The notes under the pieces are model-generated. The model was given only the letters and a program-made list of their open reading frames with translations, had not been told where the DNA came from and made no database searches. The position numbers were made by a program, and so were the translations under genes. From Phorcus lineatus (Eukaryota; Mollusca; Gastropoda; Trochida; Trochidae): a stretch of DNA of 64,000 nucleotides. Below are positions 12,478 through 25,600 of the stretch, piece by piece (within the stretch, counting starts at the first letter, position 1; the number at the start of each line of letters is the position of its first letter). The stretch lies in NCBI GenBank assembly GCA_921293015.1, contig OV121091.1, positions 11,189,755 to 11,253,754 on the forward strand, written 5' to 3'.

Positions 12478-12922
12478 CATTCTATCCCAACAGAGGTAGC
12501 TTCGTCATAAATTCCTATACAACCTCTGCCCCAATTCGAAGATTTCTTGATCTAGAAATGTAGAACGCTGATTGGATGCATTCAAAGTTAGTTGTGACGC
12601 CGTTTCAAAAGTTTTCATTCAAATCATTCAATTTCCGTAAGCTTTACAAAAGCTAAACATTTTCGAATATTCACCTTTCACTTTGAGGCTTCCAAACAGA
12701 ACACATACGCCTCATTTTGCGACTGCATCATTGCACAAGCCTGTTTGACAACAAATATGTAATTCATGCATTCGGTGTTTGCATTGGCTGAACTATTTCC
12801 AGGTAGTTTAAGTTGCAATATTCGCCGGTAGGGAAACTTCCGGAAGCCCGAGAAATCTTCGTATTAAGACAGAAGTTGTATAGGAATTTATGACGGAGCT
12901 ACCTCTGTTGGGAAAGGATGGC
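12478..12922. mobile_element. MITE family A, copy 1
   Basis: The terminal inverted repeats are about 45 bp. The left arm contains CCCAACAGAGGTAGCTTCGT and CATAAATTCCTATACAAC. The right arm contains GTTGTATAGGAATTTATGAC and GGAGCTACCTCTGTTGGG. A close relative lies at 33517-33970 and shares the interior, for example TCTAGAAATGTAGAACGCTG. There is no coding region. It sits between the two GPX genes. Confidence 0.85.
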
Positions 12923-13078
12923 TTTATGAATGCCCTTTAAAGATGAGAACTGCCTAAACTCTCTCATTTTGTTTGCGAGTGACTAGCTCTTTGCAGAAGG
13001 CGGATCCTAAAACAAACTTTTAGTGGATTATAGAAACTCGGAATATCAGGATATAACTTGCATAGTAAAATTATCAGA

Positions 13079-13428
13079 TATTCTCTTCCCACGGAGGTAG
13101 CCCAAATAATACAGTCCTACGTTACCCTCTGTTTAAACTTGATCACTTCTCGGGTCTCCAGGAGTTTTCTCTAGCAAGAAAACTTGCAACATAAACTAGC
13201 TGCAGAATTTCAGGCATTGAAAACATTTCTTGCATGGTAAACTCGCTCAATATGTCACAGTACGGTTGCCATGATTCAAACGTCGTATGCTTTTACTACG
13301 TTCACAGTCAACTAACCTTAGGGTATCAATTTCTAGCCCGAGAAGTGTTCGTGTGAAACAGAGGTTAGCGTAGGAGGTTATTACTTATTACTCTTATTAT
13401 TACTCTTTTGGGAGAGAACGATTACCAG
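13079..13428. mobile_element. MITE family A, diverged copy 2
   Basis: The left end has ATTCTCTTCCCACGGAGGTA and the right end TTTTGGGAGAGAACG. The inner arms ACTTCTCGGG and CCCGAGAAGT are also inverted. The termini match family A but the interior differs from the 12478 and 33517 copies. A short TTATTACTC-type insertion lies in the right arm. Confidence 0.6.
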
Positions 13429-14025
13429 ATCGTATACCAACTCCTTATATCGCGCTCTATGACATTCCTTCGAAATTTATTTCGTTTCGATACACTCAGG
13501 TCTACGGTTTGTAGGATTATACTAATCAAGTCTACTGAGGCCGCTTAACTGGACTCTTATCTGTATGTTAGAATACAAACCATGAAAGTAGGGAAAGATA
13601 TGTGGCTGAAGCAATCGAACCTTTCTATAACCCGAGGGTTTACCTTGACTGAAATGGCTGACAATTTTGATCGATTGGTTGTCTGGAATAATCAAAATCT
13701 TTGGATTTACAGATGCCAGTTTATGAGATTAGCTTATTCTTATTTCATTGCGAAAACATCAAGAGGTTATCCCTTGCTTGAAATATAAGGCATATTCGTG
13801 AACGGATGATATGTTGAATCATATTGTATTCCGAGCTGATATCCTGTTGTAGTGTACGTCTATAAAGAATGGGGAAATACTGACAGTGGCTCAAAGCTTA
13901 TGACGTCACGGCTACCATATACCTTATGTAGGAAATTATCTCTTGTATTAGGATAACTTGGTTTATTGACGCTGTTTTGTTGGATATTTTCTTACATCAT
14001 AAGATGTATTATTTCATAAAGTTAT

Positions 14026-14105
14026 GTTAGAGTTATTCATATCGGCTTCCGTGTTAGAGTTATTCATATCGGCTTCCGTGTTAGAGTTATTCATATCGGC
14101 TTCCG
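14026..14105. repeat. 27-bp tandem repeat, three copies
   Basis: Three identical copies of a 27-bp unit begin GTTAGAGTTATTCATATCGG. The third ends one base early. The perfect identity points to a recent duplication. Confidence 0.9.
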
Positions 14106-14111
14106 GTCCGT

Positions 14112-14141
14112 CATTAATACATGATGTATCATGTATTAATG
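14112..14141. repeat. Perfect 14-bp palindrome next to the tandem repeat
   Basis: CATTAATACATGAT is followed by a 2-base spacer and its exact reverse complement. It begins six bases after the 27-bp tandem array. Confidence 0.9.
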
Positions 14142-16546
14142 TAAATTAAAATTTCCATTGATTAATGACAATACTTGTCAACAATGCCTTGTCATGCCGT
14201 AAAAAGAAATTTCCTCTAAAATTTGTTTTCCATAAAAATACTTTGAGAGAACTCAATATTTAAGATGATGAAAATAACCCACAACTTATCGATGATTAAT
14301 GTTTATTAAAAAAATTCAAAATTTGATAAAACAATAAACCAAAAAGAAATGTGTGGAATGAAAAAAGGTGTCGAACCTAAGCATATGAATGTTTATAAAT
14401 ATAATGCGAAGTCGGAAAATGTCTTCATACTGCATGTCGTGTACCGTATCTATGAATTAATATCTCTAGTGCAGGTATACTTCAAACGTCTTTTCATGTC
14501 GTTACGACCTTGACCATTGGTCATCTGTATTGATAAATATACTGTTTACTTATAAACTGAATAAGTCGAAGTGAAAGTAGAATCCACTATGATTATGTTT
14601 ACTAAAAATACCACACGTCTGCGTGTTTAGTAATGTCCATACGTCATAACGGAGGATAAATATTAAAATGAGTATGTTTACCTATATTACAATACTAACA
14701 CTACCAATAACCTAAAATATAAATAGTTGCCGACCTTGACTTATGCATTTGATTTCTCGCTAATGAAAAGTCGATGCACGCCAGGTGTGCGTCTCGTTAA
14801 TAATAGCGACGAAGGGTTGCCTGTCCAAGAAATGAAACGAAAAACTTCCTGATCAATTCCACTATTCTTTTATTTGATGACATTGATCTCATAATATGAA
14901 ATATGCAAACACAGCTGCAGACGCTTATTAGGCAAAACCAGTATGACCTTTGACACAGGCGTCTTACCATATCGACAGTAAAAGTGATTCGCGTTTATTC
15001 ATGCATGAAAGAGAGTTGATGTTAAATTTTAAACATCAAGATTGTCATTAATATCAATATAAATGGTATAAAGTGGTTTGAGTCATTGTTTTATTATCTT
15101 TTGTTAGAAGAAATTTTGGATTGATGATTTGATTTGGTCTTGTTCTTCAATCGTAGAACTGGCTTGTTTATATCAATAATTCTATTTAGTTATTAAGACA
15201 TTCGACTGCATTAGTCCAATGCATATTGCAAAAAAACACACCTTTTCTAGCTTAAGTCGGATATATTGTAGTGTTATCATTTTAGTAATATTTAACGTAT
15301 GTGTAAATTTATAATTTTGCCGATATCATAGTTGATGCGGGTTTTATCTATCATTATATACTTCCTACAGTCTTTTGAAAGTAATTTCATAACCCTAATC
15401 TGAGCAAGTTCTGTAGATGAGTACAGATCATAAAACATATCGATTTAAGCGTTATCCTCGCACTGTTCATACTTAAGGATTATTGATGAGCGTCACTGCC
15501 TTTCGTCGTTATATATACATGAATATTATAAAAGTTTTTTGGTAATTTTTCAATTACATTTCACTTACATGGTATCGTGTCTATGCTATTCATGTATTAT
15601 TTGTCTTTATTCTTTGACTTATGAGTATAAACTTTGACGGCCTTGACTTCGTGGCATTCTCTTCAAAGATTAAAGTCTATGTGTTTCTTTCAACAACCCG
15701 TTTTGGAGACCCTCGGCATCCAGTTCGCCATTTTGTTTTGAGAAAACGACATGGTAAAGGCGCTTTTTTCCTACTTATTTGATTTAAAGTGAGAAACATT
15801 TTTGATATTATTGTGAGAGTTAAAGAATCCCCATCTGATAAAATTAAGTTGTTCATTGAGGGAGTTATGTTCAAAGAGATAATTGTTTTTTACAAGAAAG
15901 ACAAGAAAGTCATTATAAAAACTGACAAAACGCATTTTGAATGGAGAAAGTGGGCGATGATTCTTTGGGTAAACCCTCATTGTTAGGATATATTACAAGA
16001 ATTAATGGCGTCATGTAAAAGGTTATCTATAGAATTGATAGTATGGTATTCAACTAGGTCTTGAAAAATACCTTATTTTAAGTTGCTGCAAATCCGTTTG
16101 CAGGATGTGGTGACAAAACCATGTGCACCGTATGTTCACTAAAGTGGTAAAAAGCCTTAGAAAGATACAATCTTGAGCACGTATTTGTTTCTTTAATTGG
16201 ATTTTCATTTGAAACCTTGTGGCTATGCTCCCCTACTAAAGAAAACGAACGCAATATCACAATGACTTTCTGGTTTACTTAGCCAGTTCCATTTTACGTT
16301 ATGGTAAAAAGCTCAAGTCAAAACCTAATATTTTTCTCGCATTAAATCCAGAGTTCGAGTTAAGTTTCTCTTGTAAATTTTGTTTTACTTGGTGACCTTA
16401 ATTCATGACACAACAGAATACAGTTCCCCAGAATCTTTATCTATAACTAGATTAGCATTGCGCGAGAACCTCGCACCTGTTTAGACCAAAAGATATTAAA
16501 CAATTCTATCGACAAGCATACGGTCAGTCCACAGTCGACAGCAGTC

Positions 16547-18311
<1,765 letters not shown>

Positions 18312-18659
18312 CCATTGATATAATTATCTTTATAATCTCATAACAGCCATTATACTGACTCACAGTATTTCAACCTCCATTATCGTAAACGTTCTCTAAA
18401 TCTTAATTTCAATCTTTTTGGTCCTGAATTTGAAATGATATAACTGTTAAACCGACCTATATGTGATTTTTTAAAAAGTATTGTCAGAAGAGTAATAGAG
18501 CGAGGTCAACAAAGCTTGAAGCACTAGTAAAATCTCACTTCTAAAATTATCCATTTTCTACTCAAGCGAGTAAGCTTTATTTCTGTTAAGTATTCATGTA
18601 CGTCCATTCCTTACAATGACAAAATGTATATGTAGGGCTTTTGACTCCTTGTTGTTCTG

Positions 18660-18736
18660 ATGAAGTTGCTCAGTGTATGAAGGGTAGACTACAAACAACT
18701 ACTAGTTGCAAGTGTACCTTGATGGCAAGCCTACGG
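18660..18736 (+). promoter_or_regulatory. SECIS element, Form 2, GPX gene 2 3' UTR
   Basis: The core ATGA is at 18677-18680 and the partner TGAT at 18720-18723. AGGGTAGACT pairs with AGTGTACCT, allowing one bulged G and one mismatch. The apical bulge ACAAA supplies the required AAA. A perfect CAACT/AGTTG mini-stem around ACT follows, making it Form 2. The basal helix TTGC/GCAA flanks the core. It lies about 370 bases after the stop codon. Confidence 0.83.
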
Positions 18737-18849
18737 CATGGACATTGTGCATTCTGTCTGTGTTTCTGGGCTTGTACTGACGTTTGTTTTCATCCTAACA
18801 ACATTTGACTTCTTCTACATATGCCTTGTAATGCGGGGAGTAGAATAGC

Positions 18850-18855
18850 AATAAA
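18850..18855 (+). terminator. Poly(A) signal of GPX gene 2
   Basis: An AATAAA lies about 130 bases after the SECIS hairpin and is the first one downstream of it. Confidence 0.6.
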
Positions 18856-18924
18856 TATTTTTTTAAAGTTTTCTTGAGACTCTTTTTGTATTTTGACCTT
18901 ACAATTGTCATATTGTTTCACTAC

Positions 18925-19057
18925 AGGAACCCGATATCGTAAGTAAAACGTAAGTAAAAATCAGATGAAAAACTTACACCCTCTGCTCATATACTACTAT
19001 ATAGAGGTTTTGTTATGTGCTTTCTACTTGTGTTTTACTTACGATATCGAGTTCTTG
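18925..19057. repeat. Inverted repeat with about 25-bp arms
   Basis: AGGAACCCGATATCGTAAGT and the following AAAAC are matched by GTTTTACTTACGATATCGAG followed by TTCTT about 80 bases later. It lies shortly after the GPX gene 2 poly(A) signal and may be a short MITE. Confidence 0.7.
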
Positions 19058-21583
19058 TGCATTTCACAAATTATAATATTTTCAGAAAAAAGGTTAAGAA
19101 CCACCTTAATAATCGATATTCAAGCATCTTAAGGATCATAACTTGAGTTACAGGATTTATCAATATTGAAAATCGGGGGTCCTATTATCATGTTTAGTAT
19201 ACATTAATCCAAGGCGTTAGAATGAAATAGGATTAAAAACTTTAAATTGTTTCAGCACAATAAAAGTATAGACAACTACCGTTTCCTTTTTCAGACACAC
19301 GGCATACAGATTACATTTAGGGTCGACAATTATTTCACTGATCAAGCAATCACTTTGTCAACAGTTCAGTTTTGTTTTATTGACATTCCGTCTCCTTAGT
19401 TTATGATATATACGCTCATTTAGGATTTGTTCTTGGACATTTAATAGAAGAAGACCATTTTCGTGTGTCAGTATTGAGTAACATCATCCAGTCGTTGATT
19501 GCAGTCAACAATCCTACGTCTTCAGCTAAATCGTTGATGAATACAGAGAAAAAAGTAGGAATAGTTAATATCCCTGTTTTACTCCACTTGCAACGTTAAA
19601 TTATCCATCGGTATAATTTACATGGATCAAGCACGTGGTGTGGTTGAGGTTTTTTCAGAGTGTTGAATTCTTACACTCATACCGATCTGCATTAACTTGT
19701 ACCAAAAACAGCATCTATCCTGTCGAACTCTTTATGGAAGTCCACAAACCCACTAAAAATTACTGTTTCCTTATATTTCTATAGTTGAACTGTGTCTTTA
19801 CTGTAATTGTGGTCAGTTTACAGTTTCTTTCTGACCTGAATTTTTGACATTTTGTTATTCTTCTTAACAGTATGAACTATTTTCTCTAGCCATGCCTGAC
19901 TTTATACAATTAGAAAAAACAAGCATATTCCTTGATAACGCAAAGGTAGAAATTGAGCAACACCACTTACCGGCAAGAATTTCCGGTCCATTTGATATCG
20001 TACTATAAGAGGTCATTCTTTTATCATTATGGAATAAGCTTCTTAAACACACGACAACTTCCTGCTGAGAATTTATTAGAAACTTTCATCTCCGAACAGA
20101 CAAAAAAAGGAGTGAAATAGGTTCATACGTCATGTCACCGTATTTTAGTCTACAACATTCCTGAGACAGGCCTTCACTGTTTTTCTAGTAACCACTAGAT
20201 GCTATTTATCCCATAAGCACCAACTGAAAGAAACCTGGTCCTCACATGTGAGTTTGCAATTACCTGCTGTGCCATTGTTTTTTTTATTTTTTAACGGTTT
20301 AACAGGGGATATTTCTATTCCAAATTGTCGTACCTAACAAAATGATAATAATACAAGCTTCATGAACACAAGACAAACATCTTGCTGAGACCTTTATTGG
20401 AGACTGTAATCTCCGACAAACAAAATCAACAGTGAGAGAGGTTGAGGAATTAAATTAAACATGCATATTGACAACACCGGTATTATTATGGTTACGTATT
20501 TATTATAAAACAGTAACAGAAAATACAATTCTTCCTATATCAACGATATAATCCTTATGGAATATTTTTCTAATATTGTAATCATATTTTGAGAAAATCA
20601 TATTTAAAACAACACCACAATTTCAGGGAATTTTATCTTAATCATCAGACCCGTGCTTCCTATGCAAATTAATGCAATGAGAACCGTCATTCACAAAGAA
20701 TTTATGTGACCATATACAATTATATGATTGATTTGAACTAAGTACAACCACCATTAATCACATTGAAAATAAAATTTTAAAACTAATATTAACAATAAAT
20801 ACTCTTTTGAAGAAATCGCACATATCATTTTATTCATATGAACAGGTATTTCATTGAACAGGTATTAAGTTGACAACGATTTTGTTATTTACACACTTGT
20901 AACTTAAGACCACCACCTTATCATAGTTTAAAACGAAGAATTTGACAATGGCAGCTTTCTTTGAGCAAACTCCGCCCTTCAGCAAAGTCATAGCAATGTT
21001 TCAAGGTGTTGTACCGTTTAATGGGAGTCGTAAAGAGATATGTTAAACATCTATTTCGGTTCAGATTTTTGACCTTGTGCTTTAACTTTACGTTCACCTG
21101 CACTAAAATTAATGGTTGAGGTTACTGTTTTTCTTGAATTAACTGTAACACGTTTTCTTAAGGAAATAAAAAATCTCACGAAAAAGAACACATATGTTAT
21201 CTATTGCAAGAAAATCCTTTTACTCAAAACATGGTTCTCTTTAATAATTTTACTGAATTTGGTTAGACGTTGTGAAGCCATTTAACATCTTCAAATGGTT
21301 GAAAGGTGTTGACACTAAAATGACATCATGCAGATTTCGCTTGACATGACACTTCTTTCTTCGATACGGAAAATCCCGTTTGAAATCTTTTACCCTCTGA
21401 GAAAAATATTTTGGCATGACAAAATTGAAAAGATAAGAATGTGATATAGTTCCTTAAAGAAATAAGACAAATTTCTCAAAGATAGCTGTCATCGTCTATC
21501 TTATAATTACTTTTATGGTCCTTCGACACTCTCTTACTCCTTCTCAGCATTTGCCTCAGCTTAAGGACCTGGTTAGGACTAGC
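19058..21583. other. Spacer between GPX gene 2 and the large minus-strand gene, including its 3' UTR
   Basis: The two neighbouring genes converge here. I see no exons. Blocks of about 65 bases at 20040 and 20360 resemble each other (CACACGACAACTTCCTGCTG and ACAAGACAAACATCTTGCTG, each followed by a TTATT...CTCCGA stretch), an old duplication. Reverse-strand AATAAA signals occur, for example at 20829-20834, and one may end the large gene's transcript. Confidence 0.45.
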
Positions 21584-22678
21584 TTAAGGAAAACCTCCTT
21601 GCTCCATCTCAACTACGCCTTGTTGTTCTTGGGCTTCTGCAGAAGGTTTACAATCACATCTGACGATCTTCCGCATCTGCAATCATTCAACCACGTGAAC
21701 GCAAGTTCCAGACACAGTCAATACAAATCATAACATTTTCGTTGGCTACAGTACGTGTGACAATACCATGAATGCTCATCTGACTTGCAAATTTCCTACT
21801 ATCTCAAACCTGGTATGTTTCATCAAGAAAGAAAGTATTTAAATTATTTGGCTTTGAATAAGACGAAGGGATAAAAGGGGTTTGGTAATTCGACTGGCTT
21901 GCTGAAATCAAAGGCCAAAGTTGAGTATAATTTACTGATGAAATATCATAGAGTCCTCCCTTACCAGTTGCTTTCTCATTAAATCCGATAGCAACCTAAC
22001 TTTTGATTTAGACATCGTTTTTTAATACTTCCTTTCTTGAGTATAACAGTTATTGAGCTTTGAAGTACTAAGAAGCAAATGAGATCGTTTTAAATTGTGA
22101 ATGTCCGCCTTAGGGATCATCACTTTGTGACTATGCACCTGTCCCGCAAAGAATAACTTGTGCATGTTTCCCTCAATGTCTAATTTAAGTCACACCGCAT
22201 TGCCCAAATCATTTTTGTCTCAATGCAGAGCGCCATATTTGTTAATAAGTAGCAATCTCAGGAATACTTAGTTTTCATTACTATCAAGCTCAGCCTTATA
22301 ATGCTAAAGTGCCGGCACAGAACGTCTAAGACTTAAACCATTGACGTGATTGAGACTGGTTCAAATTAAGCCTTGCGAAGAAAGTAGGTGACTTTGTTGC
22401 GTTTGCAATGTTATAAATGGCAACAGTTCCTGAAAAACTTTCCAATAAAATTTCCAGAAATTATAGAGGAGATATTCATACCTTTTCAGTAGTGGAAGCA
22501 AGGACGCCATCACAGTAAATATTCACATCTGTGTCTTCAAACACAGGGGTGCAGCACTGGTCTGGGTCGACCCCACATCCACCCCCACATTGACCCCAGT
22601 CCATGTTCATTGTCCGGCACGTGTCATTCAAAGTTTGCATACCCCAGTTAGCCTTCTTTGTGCAGTTGACTGGGTCAG
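21584..22678 (-). CDS. C-terminal cystine knot (CTCK) exons and stop
   Basis: The exons are 22482-22678 and 21584-21676 (phase 0 junction). The first starts [13 protein letters not shown] and carries [14 protein letters not shown] and IYCDG. The second continues [11 protein letters not shown] and ends in an acidic tail at TAA. The spacing C-x-G-x-CG...CC-P...C-DG...C-x-C matches the CTCK domain at the C terminus of VWF, mucins and SCO-spondin, where it makes tail-to-tail disulfide dimers. The position at the very end of the protein also fits. Confidence 0.85.
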
Positions 22679-25600
22679 CTGGATGAAGAATACATCTTTA
22701 GTGCCATGTATCATCTTCATCATGAACATTTTCTATACTCCTCTTTACGGAATTGGAAACAAGACAATCATTCATCTTTACCATCGTCATAATTAGTATA
22801 TTATCAATATATCAATCAATAACCATGGCTTACAACTTTGCCACTTATAATACCAATATTATTCATCCGTCATAGTATCATGGTATCGGTTTCTTAAAGA
22901 AAACTATATATCACAGTAGCCGGTTGAACCATTTCCAAGCGTGTAAATTATATAAGGGTAATCTATCCTTAGGTAAAGGCCCTTTGGGATTTTCCTCTCC
23001 ATAAGTGTTTACATTTATTCCAAAACCTCGGATTCGTGTTTTATCCTAGTCAGAGAACGAGCCTAGTGTATACAAACCTTCACATGCAATATTCTCCACA
23101 AGAGTCATGGGTAGTTTCTTGATGCAAGCCGCCCTTTCCAGTTCACAGAGGTTCTTGTAGGTCTTGACGAAGTTCCCTACTCGTCCACAGACTGGGTCGT
23201 CTCCCCTGTTGTTGCAATCGGGACAGGTACATGTGGTAGTGGAGTTCATTTCAACACACAGCTCGGGGGCTGGGCATGTCACCTTTGCACACTCACCTAA
23301 AGGTAAAAACATTAAGGAAATTGTAAATTATGGAAGGGGATGTGTGCCAAAAATGAAATCATGTAAACTCGTAATTCGCAAGTTGTAACATGTTGTTCTC
23401 AACCATGCACTTCTCGAAAAGACAAGTCCAAGTCTGCAAACCTAACATTTCATTCCTGTAAAACTCAACTTTCTGTTCTCAACTTTACAAAGTTCAAATG
23501 TAATTCTAGAAATGTTAAGTCGAAATTCATTTTTGTATTTCAAATACGAGGGATATACACATTTAGCAATGCTACAAATTACGTTTTACAACTGGTGAAT
23601 GAAAAATGAAGAGTTGTAAAATCACCCTTTGGAAACAGACTTTTGCATCTGGAGTTTTACATGAGTTGCATGGTTATGATTGCAATGTTCCGAAATACAT
23701 CTGTACACGATTTCGCATTGACCATATTTGGAAGTTTAACGAAGTCTGCCGATGATTTCCGAAGATGATCGGTATTTGACAACAACGAGACCTCCCTGAT
23801 CCAAGCTCCATGCAACGCTGTGCAAGCTTTCCGGATAGTGTTGAGTTGAGTCCACCTCAATGCGCGGAGCTTGGGCATGCCGTCACCTATGGTAAAAGTT
23901 CTCAGTAACTCGCGTACGGTGTTTTTGGACCCCTAAGGCAAATATCAACAATTGTAACTTTTCTGTCCATGTCACCGTTTGATAAGCTAACTTATATAAT
24001 GTTAAATGACCTATTTTCCCAATCTCTTGCCGCCACTCTATACAAAATGTATAAGCGTAAACTTCTCCAATAATGTTTTATACCCCGTCATACCTATTTT
24101 ACTGATGTAATATATTTGTATATAATAATGTGTTTGTGTGAGTGCACACGTGTGTGCGCTCTTGTTTTACAGATGTTTTAGTAATACTATTTATTTAAAA
24201 GGATTATTTTATGTTATATCGTGTTTCGTAAGCCTATGTAGGCTGGACTTTGCTTTTTAATTTGATGTGATAATTGTATAATATATGTCTAAATGCAAAG
24301 TGTGACACTTCAATAAACTAATTTTCTTCTTTTCTCTCTGTAATAGAACAAATATCATTTGCAATTAATTCTTATCTGACCATTATCCCAAAACAATTTC
24401 GTGAATACGTCATTCTCTAAAATATACCCGTGTTGATTGTAAGAAAATTTCCGAACTCTTTTCGAGCCCCTCAGATGTTGTGACGTAGTCAACGCATATT
24501 AACTTTTCGAGGGCCGATTTCAATAGTTCAAAATACTTAATCAATTTCGTAGCATAACAAATTTTTACAAAACTGAAAAGTATTATTTTTTCAAAGTACA
24601 TGTTCATTGTTTAGTAATTGGTATAACAATGGAATATGAGCGTTTCCGACGCATTTGGAAAAGCATGATTACTTTGTAGACAATCTTTCAACACTATACT
24701 TTTGTGTCGTCTTGGCAATCAATTTTAAATGATTATTATTTTATGACATCACCTAATTATGATTTATCACTAGGAGAATAATGGTTTACATTAATTAACT
24801 GATGTGAAGTTTGATTTTATGCATGTACTCCTCAAGCCGCACTTGCGTAATAATACCTTCAGTTGATGAACACAGTTGGTAAGATATGTAATTATACACA
24901 GGCCCGTAGCACCAATTTCGAGGGGGGGGGGCAGAAATTAGGGATTTAAATTGCTATGTTTATTTAAGAAAAACTCCCGCTTACAACGTCGTAGAGACCA
25001 AATACAGGCAGTTAATGTTCACGTCACTCACAAAGTCATTAGTGCCTATTGTCAGATGGCGCATGAAACATATGATATTCTATTTTTCACACAAACATTG
25101 AAATAAAGAGCAAAAAAGTTGTTTTTTTATCCTACGGGTCTGAAACACACTGGATAAAATTCAAGATATACACTACGTGAATCGATAATTACCTATCAAT
25201 TACGATACAATAGTCGTGTTTTTGTTGCTGTGCCACTTGTTTTGATGCGAGAAATCTAAGTTGTACACCCCTAAGTTATACGTATGGAAATGTATAATCT
25301 TGAATTTCAAATAATTGTTAGAATTTTAACATATCTTGATGATAACAAAGGTATTTTGATTTAAAATGGATCTGATATCTGAATTTGCAAGAGCTTTTCG
25401 ACTTAAAAATGGGCAAAATAGCCTATGTATCGAACAATGACCTGATGTTCTCTGGCGGCCTGCCAGACCAGGCAAAAATTGATAGACCGTTCGCTTATAA
25501 GAAGACCCTATAATAACTGTTGATCGGGCGGAGAGTTAAAAATGACATATGTCACATGAAATGCCAGTCATTTGATTTTGACATGTTCTTCAATTAAATT

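Larger units (their letters stand above)
13429..16546. other. Spacer between the two GPX genes
   Basis: This is AT-rich sequence without supported exons on either strand. It contains the short tandem repeat and palindrome listed separately. The last 100 bases before 16547 should hold the promoter and 5' UTR of GPX gene 2, but I see no clear TATA box. Confidence 0.5.

Noticed and set aside
18719-18778. Alternative SECIS candidate using CAAGCC/GGCTTG pairing
   Set aside because: The stem is good, but the core lacks a proper ATGA and no AA lies at the right distance in the apical loop. The 18677-18723 hairpin fits much better.
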